Assembly (NCBI RefSeq): GCF_014333615.1
Contig: NZ_JACSCY010000010.1
Span: 100,064 to 164,063 of the forward strand
Length of the DNA: 64,000 nt
Direction of reading: 5' to 3'
Source: Hymenobacter citatus
GTDB lineage: Bacteria; Bacteroidota; Bacteroidia; Cytophagales; Hymenobacteraceae
This document shows positions 27,001 to 36,504 of the stretch, in pieces. The notes beneath the pieces are model-generated. The model worked only from the letters and a program-made list of their open reading frames with translations. It ran no database searches and had not been told where the DNA came from. Within the stretch, counting starts at the first letter, position 1. Each line of letters opens with the position of its first letter. The translations under genes and the position numbers were made by a program.

Positions 27001-27318
27001 TCTGCTTACGGGGACAGTAAGTATGCCAAGCTCACTAACCCAGCAACCACAAGTGTGCTCTCAGACTACTTTTTAGAAAAGGGCGACTTTGTGAAGCTGG
27101 ACAACGTGAGTATAGGATACACCTTTCAATTCACCTCCAAATATGCCCGCTCGTTGCGCCTGTACGCGGCAGCCAAAAACATTGTAACTATAACAGGCTA
27201 CACCGGCGGCGACCCCGACATTTTGCCCATCAATGGGCTGTATCCGGGCATCAACAGTACTCGCCAGTATTATCCTGCTACTACGCAGGTTCTATTCGGC
27301 CTTCAGTTCGGTCTATAA
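24049..27318 (+). CDS. SusC/RagA-type TonB-dependent outer-membrane transporter with STN signalling domain
   Basis: A 1089-residue TonB-linked receptor. Order: signal peptide ending near AVAQQ (about residue 40); STN domain at about 47-120 (VSFQVESQTIESVLKQLEKQ); carboxypeptidase-regulatory-like domain at about 130-205 (VSGRVTQPNGQGLPGVTVVV); plug from about 215 (VVVVGYGTLDKKEVTSTI, SQPSVQLRGVSS, IESIDVLKGGAASAIYGTRG); then a long beta-barrel. The STN domain marks it as a receptor that signals through the FecR and sigma proteins encoded just upstream. With SusD it should bind and import a substrate too large for porins. No carbohydrate-active enzyme or peptidase follows, so the substrate cannot be inferred. 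Confidence 0.95.
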   Translation: MKNRLPLSKRFGYPLRILAIQSALALPLTTMAIARPAVAQQVLLERHVSFQVESQTIESVLKQLEKQLDVHFVYSPQLIGSSRRVTLRVTDEPLEKVLNELLAPRKAQFEVRKGRVILSQAPLETSASAADVPVSGRVTQPNGQGLPGVTVVVKGTTTGTTTDADGNFSLTVPQGSVLTFSFIGYNPQDVTVQEATTTLRVSLQENSQSLDNVVVVGYGTLDKKEVTSTITHIDSKELLTVAAINPLTALQGKVAGLTIANTSAADPNSQPSVQLRGVSSRNAGLGPLIVINGVPGGNLENINQNDIESIDVLKGGAASAIYGTRGSNGVIVVTTKKGTRENQLFYNAYTTFDYATLQPKVLSPEEFLAQERGTDYGSQTNWLNEISRNHAFSHKHTLTASGGSENSNYRATLDYRDAKGIDVRSGRKEYGARISLNHNAPSKLYSLGLNFAPRYINSRNADYASFEQSLTLNPTIPVRNPDDPTRYYNIQSGFDGRFNPAERLQTELSGTEGKILNYDATFRLNILPTLNTQVTYGRFTTDYFDFFFRPSTSTFALQNEGGMNSANRNYNRSDQQSLEWTGNYALNVGEHSLQALAGYSYQYFSSEGNSIYNRDFPSDAFTYNNIGTGLYGQVAGRNDAGSYKNDSKLIAFFGRVNYSFKDKYLFSASLRHEGSTRFGTSNKWGNFPAVSVGWRIGEESFLDGQEWINDLKLRADYGVTGNQDFGNYLSLNTYTGFGYYLLNGTYYQVYGPNQNLNANLRWEEAQSFNVGVDFALFNSKLTGSVNYYSRRNKDLLGSYTVPIPPNTQTSTYANVGTLDNSGVEVQLNAPIISKPNFQYDISFAGATNGNQFVSFSNNNYQGQTYIDVVGLPSPGSPGNAQRLQEGQRIGTFYMLKSAGVDEQGRLLVYSKDGNIIPGNQASLDDRQVVGNGLPKYTLSLGNRFTYKNFDASIFIRSVLGFDAFNTRAFYIGTPATQSNANVLTSAYGDSKYAKLTNPATTSVLSDYFLEKGDFVKLDNVSIGYTFQFTSKYARSLRLYAAAKNIVTITGYTGGDPDILPINGLYPGINSTRQYYPATTQVLFGLQFGL

Positions 27319-27337
27319 ACGCCTCTTTCTGCCTCCT

Positions 27338-29044
27338 ATGAAATACTTTAAAACATACGCCGGCCTTTCGGCGGCAGTAGTACTTGCTGGGTTTAGTGGC
27401 TGCACGAACCTGGATGAAACGCTGTACGACCGTATTACGGCCGACAACTTTCTGCAAACTAAAGACGACGTGTACCGTGATTTCTTGCGTACATTCGAGC
27501 ACGGGTACAACACCATACAAGATGCACCCTACCAGTTACAGGAATTAAGCGCTGACCAACTCATGACTCCTAACCGGGAGGGTGACTGGTTTGACGGCGG
27601 GCAGTATGCAAGAGCCCACTACCACACCTGGACAATTCAGGAGGGGTACATTAACGGCACCTGGACGCTCCTTAGCCAAGGCAATGTGCTGGCAACAAAC
27701 TCCCTGGAAGACATCCAGGCCCTCGACCCCGCCCGGTTTAACATGACCGTGGAGGAGCAAAAGCAGCTTATTGCGGAGTTGCGCGTGATGCGGGCCTGGT
27801 ACCATCTGCGACTGCTGGATCTGTTTCGCAATATCCAGATTGTGACGAAGGTGAAGGGGGAAACAGCAAGTCCGCCCCAATCGACCCCCCAGGAGGCTTT
27901 CAGCTTTATTGAAAAAGAGTTGAAGGAGGCACTACCAGATCTATTAGCGAAAGGCGACCAAGGTACCGCGCAGTTTCAGGGCCGCTGGAGCAAGGCGGGC
28001 GCGGCCGCCCTACTAGCTCGCCTCTACCTGAATGCCAAAGTGTACATCGACCAGGACCACTACACTGATTGCGCGACCCTGTGTCAGGACATTATCAGTG
28101 GCAAGTACGGCCCGTATGCCATCGAGAGCCGCTGGGACGCGCCGTTCGACTGGAACAACGACCAGTCATCGGAGACTATTTTTGCTTTCCCTGGCTCATT
28201 CGGCCGCTCGCACTGGCAATATACAGGCGGCATGTACTTCTGGGCACTCCCCTACAACGTTCCCGTCAACTACTTTAAGTTCACCGATTTTGGTGGGGGT
28301 AACCCGCGCTACGCACTGCAACCGGGCCACGATGTAGAAAATAAGGAATATGCCTTTGTGCAGGGGAAGCCATTCGTAAAGTTTCAGAAGTATGCCGATG
28401 ACGTACGTCTGAAAAACTACCAAAACCTGGGCAATAGCACTCGCGAGGGTATGTTTTTGAAAGGTTACCTGCTGTATAACGACGGCAAGGACACCATCAA
28501 AAGTACCCGCGGCTACACACTGTACTTACGCGACCAGGTGGGCCTGTTCAAATACACAAAACCTGGTCAGGTGCCAGCCAATAAGGTGTCGGACATGAAC
28601 AATGCTGACCAGAACTCAGGCATCTTCATGGTGAAGTATCCTTTTTACCCCTCTTCTGACCCGCACAAAATTGAGTCGGACTATGCCGAGATACGCTTAG
28701 CAGAAATCTACTACATGCTGGCCGAATGTAGATTCCGGGCAGGTAATCCCACGGCAGCAGCTGAACTGCTGAACACCGTGCGGCGCCGGAACTACCCTGC
28801 TGGCTCATCTAGCCTGTACGGTGCAGGTGGAGCGGTGCTTACGGAACAAGAGTTGCTGGACGAGTGGGGCCGCGAATTCATCGGGGAAGGCCGCCGGCGC
28901 ACTGACCTGATTCGCTTTGGCAAGTTTAATAGTGGTACATGGTGGGATAAGTCGCCGGACGCCGACGACCATACCAAGATTTACCCTATCCCGCTGAATG
29001 CGATAAATGTATCGCCGCAACTTAAGCAGAACCCTGGATATTAG
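27338..29044 (+). CDS. SusD/RagB-family nutrient-binding lipoprotein
   Basis: A 568-residue surface lipoprotein that caps the SusC barrel and captures ligand. Signal peptide II is MKYFKTYAGLSAAVVLAGFSGC with Cys22 as the lipidated residue. The first half has the TPR-like helical pattern (ELRVMRAWYHLRLLDLFRNI, KAGAAALLARLYLNAKVYID), and the C-terminal region has IRLAEIYYMLAECRFRAG and EFIGEGRRRTDLIRFGKF, typical of the RagB/SusD family. ATG at 27338 lies 19 bases after the SusC stop, so the two are cotranscribed. The gene ends before a strong terminator. Confidence 0.95.
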   Translation: MKYFKTYAGLSAAVVLAGFSGCTNLDETLYDRITADNFLQTKDDVYRDFLRTFEHGYNTIQDAPYQLQELSADQLMTPNREGDWFDGGQYARAHYHTWTIQEGYINGTWTLLSQGNVLATNSLEDIQALDPARFNMTVEEQKQLIAELRVMRAWYHLRLLDLFRNIQIVTKVKGETASPPQSTPQEAFSFIEKELKEALPDLLAKGDQGTAQFQGRWSKAGAAALLARLYLNAKVYIDQDHYTDCATLCQDIISGKYGPYAIESRWDAPFDWNNDQSSETIFAFPGSFGRSHWQYTGGMYFWALPYNVPVNYFKFTDFGGGNPRYALQPGHDVENKEYAFVQGKPFVKFQKYADDVRLKNYQNLGNSTREGMFLKGYLLYNDGKDTIKSTRGYTLYLRDQVGLFKYTKPGQVPANKVSDMNNADQNSGIFMVKYPFYPSSDPHKIESDYAEIRLAEIYYMLAECRFRAGNPTAAAELLNTVRRRNYPAGSSSLYGAGGAVLTEQELLDEWGREFIGEGRRRTDLIRFGKFNSGTWWDKSPDADDHTKIYPIPLNAINVSPQLKQNPGY

Positions 29045-29090
29045 ATTTCCTTGCTAGCTAAGTAGCCTACCTCCTCAGCGGGTAGCAAGC

Positions 29091-29128
29091 AAAAGCCCCT
29101 CGTACTACCCATAGTACGAGGGGCTTTT
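29091..29128. terminator. Bidirectional terminator between susD and mutS
   Basis: AAAAGCCCCTCGTACTA pairs with TAGTACGAGGGGCTTTTT around a short loop, with A- and T-runs on the two sides. It serves the converging susD-like and mutS genes. Confidence 0.92.
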
Positions 29129-29145
29129 TGTGTACGGCCGATTGG

Positions 29146-31908
29146 TTACTTGCTACCTGCCGCCAGCTTCAGCTCATTCAGCTTCAGCAGCGCTTCAATG
29201 GGCGTGAGGGTATTCACGTCCAGCTTCTCCAGCAGCTCGCGCACGCGCTCCAGGGCCGGGTCGGCGGGCTCGAACATGCTGAGCTGCAGGCTGGGACGCG
29301 GGGCGTTGTGCACGGACGCGGCGGGCTGGGCCTTGGGGGCGCGGCGGCCCGTTTCGGGGGTAGGCGGCTCGATATCCAGGCCGGCCAGCACCTCGTCGAA
29401 CTCGGTAGGGGCGTCGGGTTCCAGGCCAGTGCCGGCGCGTTCCTGCTCCAGATGGTGCATGATTTCGTTGGCGCGCAGCACTACGGCTGTGGGCATACCG
29501 GCCATGCGGGCCACGTGGATGCCGAAGCTGTGCTCGGAACCGCCTTCCTGGAGCTTGCGCAGGAACAGAATGCGGCCGTCGGCTTCCTTTACGGCCACGT
29601 TGTAGTTGCGCACGCGGGGGCAGTCGTCGGCCAGCTGGTTCAGCTCGTGGTAGTGGGTGGCAAACAGCGTTTTAGCCCGTGCCTTGGGTGAGTTGTGCAG
29701 GTGCTCCACAATGGCCCAGGCAATGCTGATGCCGTCGTATGTGCTGGTGCCGCGCCCGATTTCGTCCATCAGCACCAGGCTGCGGTCCGATAAGTTATTG
29801 AGAATAGACGCCGTTTCGGTCATTTCCACCATAAAGGTACTTTCGCCCTTGCTCAGGTTGTCGGAAGCCCCTACCCGCGTGAAAATCTTATCGATGATAC
29901 CCACGGTAGCTGCATCGGCGGGCACGAAGGAGCCGATTTGCGCCAGTAGCACAATGAGGGCCGTTTGGCGCAGCAGGGCCGATTTGCCGGCCATGTTGGG
30001 GCCGGTGATGACTACAATCTGCTGGTCGTCCTGGTCGAGGCAGATATCGTTGGGGATGTAGGCTTCGCCTACCGGCAGCTGGCGCTCAATCACGGGGTGG
30101 CGGCCGGCGCGGATGTCGAGCACAGTGCCATCGTTCACCACGGGCTTCACGTAGCGGTGCTGGCGGGCCGTGTTGGCGAAGGAAGACAGGCAGTCGGTGA
30201 CGCCAATAGCGCGAGCATTTTGCTGAATTTGGGACACCGACTCGGCCGCTGATAGCACTAGGTCATTGTAGAGCTGCATTTCTAGGGAAAACAGCTTTTC
30301 CTCGGCGTTCAGAATGGTTTCCTCGTAGGTTTTCAGCTCCTCCGTAATATAGCGCTCGGCATTCACCAGAGTTTGCTTGCGAATCCACTCCGTGGGCACC
30401 TTGCTTTTGTGCGCGTTCGAGACTTCGAGGTAGTAGCCAAACACCTTGTTATACGCCACTTTCAGCGACGAAATACCGGTGTTGCGCTGCTCGCGCTGCT
30501 GAATATTCAGCAACTCATCCTTGCCCGAAAACGCAATGCGGCGGAGGCGGTCCAGCTCGGGGTCTACCCCGTCGTTCAGCACGTTGCCCTGGTTGATGAG
30601 CAAGGGCGCATCGACTTTGATTTTGGCCTTGATTTCGTCGCGCAACGCCGCGCAGGGGTTCAGTTGGTCAGCCAGTTTTTGCAGGGCGCGCAGCTCCGAG
30701 GCCGCCAGCAGCTCCCGTATCGGCTCGATGGCCTCCAAGGCGCGGGCCAGCTGCACCAACTCGCGCGGGTTGATGCGGCGCACGGCCACCTTGGAAATCA
30801 GGCGCTCCAGGTCGTTGATCTGGCGCAGGTATTGGTCCAGCTCGGCCAGCAGCTCGGGGTTTTGCAGCAAGCCATCCACGGTATCGAGGCGGCGCTGGAT
30901 TTGGGCGGGCTCCTTCAGGGGTAGGACCACCCATTTGCGCAGCAGGCGGGCGCCCATGGGCGTCACGGTTTGGTCGAGGATGTCGATGAGGGGCACGCCG
31001 CCGGGGTGCTGGGCGTGCACCAGCTCTAGGTTGCGCACCGTGAAACGGTCGAGCCACACGTATTTGTCCTCCTCCAGGCGCCCGATGCTGCCGATGTGGC
31101 CGATGTCGGTGTGCTTGGTTTCGGCGAGGTAGTGCAGGATGCAGCCCGCCGCCGTAATGCCTTCCTTCAGATTATCAATACCATAGCCCTTGAGCGAAGT
31201 GGTGTTGAAGTGGCGCGTGAGCGTGTCGTGGGCGTAGTCGAAGCCGAACACCCACTCATCCAGGGCGAAATGGCAGTAGTCGGGGCCGAAGTTTTCCTCG
31301 AACTCGCGGCGGCTGCGCTTGCAGAATAGCACCTCGGCGGGCGTGAAGTTTTGCAGCAGCTTACCCAGGTAGGCCGCATCGCCCTGGGCCACCAGAAACT
31401 CACCGGTGCTCACGTCCAGGAAGCTGATGCCGGCTTCCTGCTTCCCGAAATGAATGGCACAGAGGTAGTTGTTGCGGCGGCGCTCCAGCACGTTGTCGTG
31501 CAGGCTCACGCCGGGCGTGACCACCTCCGTGATGCCACGCTTGACGAGGCCCTTGGCCTGTTTGGGGTCTTCGAGCTGGTCGCAGATGGCCACGCGCTGG
31601 CCGGCGCGCACCAGCTTAGGCAGGTAGGTATCGAGGGAATGGTGCGGAAAGCCCGCCAGCGGCACTTCCGAGGGCGTGCCGGCTCCGCGCTTGGTGAGCA
31701 CAATGTCCAGGATGCGAGAGGCATTCACGGCATCTTCGCCGAAGGTTTCATAGAAGTCGCCTACCCGGAAGAGAATTAGGGCGCCGGGGTGCTGCTGCTT
31801 CAGCTGGTAATACTGCTTCATCAGCGGCGTATCGGCTACGGGCGCGGGCCCAAGGGAACCGTGCGTGCGAACAGGCTTTTTGGTGGAGTCGGCGGATTTC
31901 GTTTTCAC
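29146..31908 (-). CDS. mutS: DNA mismatch repair protein MutS
   Basis: A 920-residue MutS. The mismatch-reading Phe-X-Glu motif is Phe52-Tyr53-Glu54 in VGDFYETF, the Walker A motif GPNMAGKS is at 636-643, and [12 protein letters not shown] provides Walker B and the signature loop, followed by the ATHYHEL stretch. A proline/alanine-rich linker precedes the C-terminal dimerisation helix. It detects mismatches and loops and recruits MutL. Length is a little above the E. coli protein (853) because of an N-terminal extension of about 25 residues and the C-terminal linker. The ATG at 31908 is the first available. A palindromic repeat lies just upstream. Confidence 0.97.
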   Translation of the reverse strand: MKTKSADSTKKPVRTHGSLGPAPVADTPLMKQYYQLKQQHPGALILFRVGDFYETFGEDAVNASRILDIVLTKRGAGTPSEVPLAGFPHHSLDTYLPKLVRAGQRVAICDQLEDPKQAKGLVKRGITEVVTPGVSLHDNVLERRRNNYLCAIHFGKQEAGISFLDVSTGEFLVAQGDAAYLGKLLQNFTPAEVLFCKRSRREFEENFGPDYCHFALDEWVFGFDYAHDTLTRHFNTTSLKGYGIDNLKEGITAAGCILHYLAETKHTDIGHIGSIGRLEEDKYVWLDRFTVRNLELVHAQHPGGVPLIDILDQTVTPMGARLLRKWVVLPLKEPAQIQRRLDTVDGLLQNPELLAELDQYLRQINDLERLISKVAVRRINPRELVQLARALEAIEPIRELLAASELRALQKLADQLNPCAALRDEIKAKIKVDAPLLINQGNVLNDGVDPELDRLRRIAFSGKDELLNIQQREQRNTGISSLKVAYNKVFGYYLEVSNAHKSKVPTEWIRKQTLVNAERYITEELKTYEETILNAEEKLFSLEMQLYNDLVLSAAESVSQIQQNARAIGVTDCLSSFANTARQHRYVKPVVNDGTVLDIRAGRHPVIERQLPVGEAYIPNDICLDQDDQQIVVITGPNMAGKSALLRQTALIVLLAQIGSFVPADAATVGIIDKIFTRVGASDNLSKGESTFMVEMTETASILNNLSDRSLVLMDEIGRGTSTYDGISIAWAIVEHLHNSPKARAKTLFATHYHELNQLADDCPRVRNYNVAVKEADGRILFLRKLQEGGSEHSFGIHVARMAGMPTAVVLRANEIMHHLEQERAGTGLEPDAPTEFDEVLAGLDIEPPTPETGRRAPKAQPAASVHNAPRPSLQLSMFEPADPALERVRELLEKLDVNTLTPIEALLKLNELKLAAGSK

Positions 31909-31971
31909 GGGTGTGCGGGGTAGTACGAGGGTAATATGAGCGCAAAGGGTAGGGCAATCAGAACGTCATGC

Positions 31972-32079
31972 TGAGCGCAGCGGAGCGAAGTCGAAGCATC
32001 TCGCGTGCTGATGTTATCCAACTACCTCAACAATGCGAGCGAGATGCTTCGACTTCGCTCCGCTGCGCTCAGCATGATG
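31972..32079. repeat. Palindromic element, GTCATGCTGAGCG family, copy 2
   Basis: Arms begin GTCATGCTGAGCGCAGCGG and contain the extra AGCGAAGTC before GAAGCATCTCGC. The loop includes ATGTTATCCAACTACC. It lies between the divergently transcribed mutS and methyltransferase genes. Confidence 0.88.
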
Positions 32080-32129
32080 GGTATTTTGTTAATAACTCAG
32101 CAAACACCCGCCAGCCGGCGGCGTGTTCC

Positions 32130-32137
32130 TACCTTTG
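32130..32137 (+). promoter_or_regulatory. Putative -7 element immediately before the SpoU-type gene
   Basis: TACCTTTG fits TANNTTTG and ends only four bases before the ATG at 32142. If real, transcription would start at or next to the start codon, giving a leaderless mRNA. Confidence 0.4.
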
Positions 32138-32141
32138 CTAA

Positions 32142-32690
32142 ATGCGCAAACTTTCGATGGAAGAGCTGAACCGCCTAACGGTGGCAGACTTCAAAAATAC
32201 GCAAAAATTCCCCCTCGTCCTGGTGCTCGACAACGTGCGCAGCCTGCACAACGTAGGGGCGGCCTTCCGCACGGCCGATGCCTTTGCGGTGGAAAAAATC
32301 TGGCTGTGCGGCATCACGGGCCGCCCGCCTCAGCGCGAAATCACCAAAACGGCGCTGGGCTCCACCGAGTCGGTGGCGTGGGAATATGCGCCTACCACCG
32401 TGGCCGCCATAGAGCAGCTGAAGGCCGCTGGCTACCAGGTAGTAGCCGTGGAGCAAACCACCGCAAGCCAGCCCCTACCCGACTTCCAGCCTACCCCAGG
32501 CCAGAGCTATGCCCTCGTGATGGGCAACGAGGTATTTGGAGTAGAAGACGAGGTACTAGCCCTCTGCGATGCGGCCGTGGAAATTCCGCAGTTCGGCACC
32601 AAACATTCCCTGAACGTGAGTGTGGCTGCCGGCGTAGTGCTGTGGGATTTTATCTCGAAGATGGGAAGTAATGAGATTGTGACGTTTTGA
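32142..32690 (+). CDS. SpoU/TrmH-family RNA 2'-O-methyltransferase
   Basis: A 182-residue SPOUT-fold enzyme that transfers a methyl group from S-adenosylmethionine to a ribose 2'-OH in tRNA or rRNA. The three family motifs are visible: NVRSLHNVGAAFRTADAF (about 28-45), LVMGNEVFGVEDEV (about 125-138) and IPQFGTKHSLNVSVAAGV (about 150-167). There is no N-terminal substrate-binding domain, so it belongs to the short TrmL/TrmH-like group; the exact target nucleotide cannot be inferred. The MRKLSMEELNRL start is typical for Bacteroidota members; an internal ATG at 32157 is the alternative. Confidence 0.92.
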   Translation: MRKLSMEELNRLTVADFKNTQKFPLVLVLDNVRSLHNVGAAFRTADAFAVEKIWLCGITGRPPQREITKTALGSTESVAWEYAPTTVAAIEQLKAAGYQVVAVEQTTASQPLPDFQPTPGQSYALVMGNEVFGVEDEVLALCDAAVEIPQFGTKHSLNVSVAAGVVLWDFISKMGSNEIVTF

Positions 32691-32768
32691 ATCGAAAAGT
32701 GTGGGTCCTCCTGAGCATTCCGCGCATCAAGCAGCGACGAAGGATGACAGACTTTAGGTCACCACAAA

Positions 32769-32804
32769 CAGCAGCGGCTGCCCCAATCGGAGCAGCCGCT
32801 GCTG
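32769..32804. other. GC-rich hairpin without T-run
   Basis: CAGCAGCGGCTGC and its complement form a 13-bp stem between the converging methyltransferase and metalloprotease genes. There is no clear T-run on either side, so a terminator role is uncertain. Confidence 0.45.
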
Positions 32805-32843
32805 GTCTGTCGTGTTGCAACGACGGGCACGGGCAACGCGCCC

Positions 32844-35321
32844 CTACTTGTTCAGCATCACTTTGCGCGTGGCAGTTTCGCCGTCGGCTGTTAGGCTGAC
32901 GAGGTAAAAGCCATTAGCGTACTTGGTCAGGTCGAGGGGTAGGGACACCGGGCCTTTCACGGCGGCTTGCGACTGGCGCAGCACTTCCTGGCCCACGGCG
33001 TTGCGTACTACCACTTCCAGGTTGGCTACTGGCTTATCGAAACGGGTTTGGACGGTGAACTGCCCGGCCGTAGGGTTCGGGAACAGGCTCACGCCGGCAC
33101 CTTGCAGGGCTTGGGCTGTCGGCGTCACGGTGTTGTCCTGGATGTGTAGGTTGTCAATGGCCCAGCCCCAGCCGTAGGCAGCGCCATCGGCGTGCAGGTG
33201 AAAGCGGAGCTGCACCACGTCGCCGGCCTTGTACTTATCCAGTAGGCTGATAGTGCGGGAAGCATAAAGGGACGGTGTACCCACAGCGGCCGAGTTGCTG
33301 CCACTTTTTGAACGGTTGTACAAATCGAGCCAGTTGGCATTGTCGCGGGCATCGTAGCCGGGAGCCAGTGGCGTCCAGGTGGTGCCGTTCAGGCTGCCTT
33401 CTACCACCACATAGTCGTAAAAATCCTCGTTGGGGAACACCGAGCCGGTTTCGCCAGGCTCCACCAGCACAATCTCATCAAAACGCACCCGCGCAATCTG
33501 CGGATCGGCCTTCACCCGAATAGGTACCAGCAGTTGGTACGTGTAGTCTGCATTGTTGGCGTAGGGGTGCGTGGAGTGAATGGCTCCGTTGGCAAACCCC
33601 GCGGGCGTAGCAATGGAGAAGCCCAAGCCCACAAAGTCGATAGGCGTGGTACGCTCAAACTCGTTGGCGTACATATCGGCCGCCGGGCGCACTTCTACCA
33701 CCGGCACCGCAAAGAAACCAGTAGCAGGTAGGGTAGTACGGTTAGTATTGGAGGAATTATCCTGCGCTACCAAGCGGTAGTTGATAACGTCGCCAGCGGT
33801 GATAGGGCCAGCGGCGGTGCTGAGCACGGCCGTGTACGTGTTGGCGTTGTTACCAGTGCCCCTGGTCATGGTGATAGAAGGCCGGGCCGTGCCGTTCACG
33901 TTGTATTCCAGCGTTACGGATGCTACCCCAATGTTGTCCGTGGCCTGCGCCGTGATGGTATATGGTAGGCTGCTGGCAAACAGGTAGGTAGGCGGCGTGT
34001 GCGTGAGCGTAGGCGCTACCACATCGGGCCCCACGAAGAACGAGTAGCGGTTGGATACCGTGGAAAAGGCGTTGCGACCGGGGGCGGTGTAGATGCGTCG
34101 GGTTTCATTGTCGGAAGCCTCTACATAGTAGCTCACCCGCACATTAAGGCCGGGATTGGGGATGGTAGCGGTGTACTCGTTGACGCTGCCGGTAGGCGTC
34201 ATCGTTACCGTGGTGGTAGCCCCATCGTTGAAGGAATAGTTCAGCTTCACCGAGCCGGGCGTAATCGTACCGTCGCTATCTACCCGAACCGTAACGGGGA
34301 AGGTACTAGGCGTTTCGGTATCGCTATAAAATATTTGATTACGCACAGCGGTATTAAACCAGCCCATGTCACTGAACATACCCAGCACAATGGGCCCAGG
34401 CGAATGAATGGCTTCGCCCGAGGCAAACTGCGGCGACATCAGCGAGTTAGGGTCGCCGGGACCGTAAGTATTTTCGTCGAGGTGGGAGAGGCTGGAGCCG
34501 GCCGCATACGTAGTAGGCGCGTACAAACGCGCCCGCTCCCCGTTGTTAGCGGCCCGCGTTAGGGGGCTATCAAAATACAAATCATTGGTAGTGAAGGCCG
34601 TGCCTAATTCCACCGAAGGATTGGCAAAGATGCGGGTGTCGGCTACGCTTAGCCCGGCACCGGTTTTCATGAAATCGGCATAGATACTAGGCGGCGTCGA
34701 CAAAGACCCTTGTTTGCTAGTCGCGTCATAGTCTTTCGAAGTTAGAAAGCCCAGGCCATGGCCCAGTTCGTGTAGCACCACCGATACCAGGTCATACTGC
34801 CCGGCGGGCGTATTGCCGTCCGTGCCCAGATACCAGTTGAAGGTACTACTGAAGCTAGCATTGATGTCAGGGGCGTTTCTATTGATATCCCCACCTACCA
34901 ATTTTTCCACCAGGGCTGTAGGGTACAAGGCATTGCTGATCCGCTCGCCGCCGCCATTGATTGTATACAAGCTGCTTGGTCCAGCTTGCCCCAGTACGCC
35001 AGTCCCGAGTGGCTCCCAGGTGGCGTTGATGCGGATGGGTACGCTGGACACCAATAGTGACTGCCAGATATCCACTGCATACTGAAAAGCGGCCTGCGCC
35101 TCGGGCGTAAAGTCCTTATACGTAACAATTATAGTGGCCTTGGTGGCCGATGGACGGTTTGCCAGAAAAGCGGCCGGTGGGAGTACGCGCGTGCGCACCA
35201 CCTTGGAACTGGCATAGCAAGTATCCGGAATACCAGGGCCCACATAGTTCACTACCTGCTGCCCGAAAGAAGGCGCAACAGCGGCTATGGACAAGAAAGA
35301 AAGGAGTAATAGTTTTTTCAT
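32844..35321 (-). CDS. Secreted zinc metalloprotease with T9SS type A sorting domain
   Basis: An 825-residue extracellular protein. Signal peptide MKKLLLLSFLSIAAVAPSFG is followed by a catalytic domain with the zinc motif HELGHGLGF (His184, Glu185, His188) and a later FSDMGW stretch that may be the Met-turn region. Beta-rich Ig-like segments follow (about 350-520, for example SYYVEASDNETRRIYTAPGR), then a jelly-roll-like domain and a C-terminal type A sorting domain (VSLFPNPTAGQFTV ... GFYLVSLTADG) for export through the type IX system. Its natural substrate is unknown. ATG at 35321 is chosen over one 33 bases upstream because the signal peptide begins there. Confidence 0.9.
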   Translation of the reverse strand: MKKLLLLSFLSIAAVAPSFGQQVVNYVGPGIPDTCYASSKVVRTRVLPPAAFLANRPSATKATIIVTYKDFTPEAQAAFQYAVDIWQSLLVSSVPIRINATWEPLGTGVLGQAGPSSLYTINGGGERISNALYPTALVEKLVGGDINRNAPDINASFSSTFNWYLGTDGNTPAGQYDLVSVVLHELGHGLGFLTSKDYDATSKQGSLSTPPSIYADFMKTGAGLSVADTRIFANPSVELGTAFTTNDLYFDSPLTRAANNGERARLYAPTTYAAGSSLSHLDENTYGPGDPNSLMSPQFASGEAIHSPGPIVLGMFSDMGWFNTAVRNQIFYSDTETPSTFPVTVRVDSDGTITPGSVKLNYSFNDGATTTVTMTPTGSVNEYTATIPNPGLNVRVSYYVEASDNETRRIYTAPGRNAFSTVSNRYSFFVGPDVVAPTLTHTPPTYLFASSLPYTITAQATDNIGVASVTLEYNVNGTARPSITMTRGTGNNANTYTAVLSTAAGPITAGDVINYRLVAQDNSSNTNRTTLPATGFFAVPVVEVRPAADMYANEFERTTPIDFVGLGFSIATPAGFANGAIHSTHPYANNADYTYQLLVPIRVKADPQIARVRFDEIVLVEPGETGSVFPNEDFYDYVVVEGSLNGTTWTPLAPGYDARDNANWLDLYNRSKSGSNSAAVGTPSLYASRTISLLDKYKAGDVVQLRFHLHADGAAYGWGWAIDNLHIQDNTVTPTAQALQGAGVSLFPNPTAGQFTVQTRFDKPVANLEVVVRNAVGQEVLRQSQAAVKGPVSLPLDLTKYANGFYLVSLTADGETATRKVMLNK

Positions 35322-35489
35322 TAACACAGATAAGGGGAGAGCTCGATACCACAACGGAGTTCCTAAATTTAGGAATCTCCGGCTGTATTACGTGTTTTTT
35401 TTCGGATGAAATCTGGCATCACGCCCTCAGGTTGATGACCTAAGAATTCTGGCAGTCAATGGTGTACGTCCGGCGCGCATACGCAGCAG

Positions 35490-35538
35490 CACGCCCTACC
35501 CTTCCATCTGCCATGAGCAAGCTGGAGGGTAGGGCGTG
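35490..35538. terminator. Intergenic hairpin upstream of the metalloprotease, downstream of terC
   Basis: CACGCCCTACCCTTCCA pairs with TGGAGGGTAGGGCGTG around an 18-base loop. It follows the TerC gene on the - strand. The T-run is weak, so it may be a palindromic repeat rather than a terminator; its arms carry CTACCC. Confidence 0.6.
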
Positions 35539-35557
35539 TTGTGGTGATAGGCATAGC

Positions 35558-36337
35558 TTACGGTTGCTCTGTTGACTGCGCTTTCACGTCGCGCAGTTCC
35601 ACGGGCGGGACTTTTTTGCGGACCCGCATATTCAGCAGCTCTACCGCCAGCGAGAAGGCCATGGCAAAGTACACGTAGCCTTTAGGTACTTCCTGGTGGA
35701 ACGCCTCCATAATCAGCATGGCCCCAATCATAATCAGAAACGACAGGGCCAGGATTTTGATGGTGGGGTTCTGATTCACGAAATCGGCTACGTAGCCCGA
35801 GAAAGCCAGCATCACGCCCATGGCCAGAATCACGGCCAGGATCATCACCAGCACGTTGTTGACTAAGCCCACGGCCGTCAGGATGGAGTCGAACGAAAAG
35901 ACAATGTCGATGACAATGATCTGGAAAATCACCCGCGACAGGGTGTTGTACTTGCCCGTACCGTGTTCCTCTTCTTCACCTTGCAACTTGCCGTGAATCT
36001 CGGTGGTACTTTTGGCCAACAGGAAGAGACCACCCAGAAACAGAATAATGTCTCTACCCGACACCCCAAAATCGGGCTCCCGGAACGGCAGATCCAAGTG
36101 GAACAACGGCGTTTTCAGCCCCACAATCCACGAAATGCTGAGCAGCAGCCCAATCCGGAACAGCAGGGCCAGCAGCAGCCCAATGGTGCGGCCGCGGGCC
36201 TGCTGTTCGCGCGGCAGCCGGTTCACGACAATAGAGATGAAAATGATGTTGTCGATGCCCAGCACGATTTCCATGAACGTCAGCGTGAGTAGGCTGACCC
36301 AGGTGTGGGCTTCGGCGAAGGTAGAGAAGTCAAACAC
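35558..36337 (-). CDS. TerC-family integral membrane protein
   Basis: A 259-residue inner-membrane protein of the TerC family, with about seven transmembrane helices and the signature acidic residues in EIVLGIDNIIFISI and IVFSFDSILTAVG. TerC proteins are linked to tellurite resistance or, in other members, to metal (manganese) export or metalation of secreted proteins; which applies here cannot be decided. The frame starts with GTG at 36337 (VFDFSTF); no ATG lies upstream. A short charged, glutamate-rich cytoplasmic loop (GEEEEHG) sits in the middle. Confidence 0.88.
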   Translation of the reverse strand: MFDFSTFAEAHTWVSLLTLTFMEIVLGIDNIIFISIVVNRLPREQQARGRTIGLLLALLFRIGLLLSISWIVGLKTPLFHLDLPFREPDFGVSGRDIILFLGGLFLLAKSTTEIHGKLQGEEEEHGTGKYNTLSRVIFQIIVIDIVFSFDSILTAVGLVNNVLVMILAVILAMGVMLAFSGYVADFVNQNPTIKILALSFLIMIGAMLIMEAFHQEVPKGYVYFAMAFSLAVELLNMRVRKKVPPVELRDVKAQSTEQP

Positions 36338-36370
36338 GGGGTTGAAGTGCTGATGAGGTGATGTGGCAAC

Positions 36371-36502
36371 AGGTTGCTTAGCATGTCATGCTGAGCGTAG
36401 TGCAACGGAGTCGAAGCATCTCGCGTGCTGACGTTGCATACCTAGCTCAAGAATGTGAGCGAGGTGCTTCACCTCCGCTCAGCATGACGTTCTAAGCAAC
36501 CT
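36371..36502. repeat. Palindromic element, GTCATGCTGAGCG family, copy 3
   Basis: The core arms are TGTCATGCTGAGCG and CGCTCAGCATGACG, less perfect in the middle than other copies (GCGTAGTGCAACGGAG against ACCTCCGCTC). Outer flanks AGGTTGCTTAG and CTAAGCAACCT also pair. It lies between terC and yajQ, both on the - strand. Confidence 0.82.
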
Positions 36503-36504
36503 AT

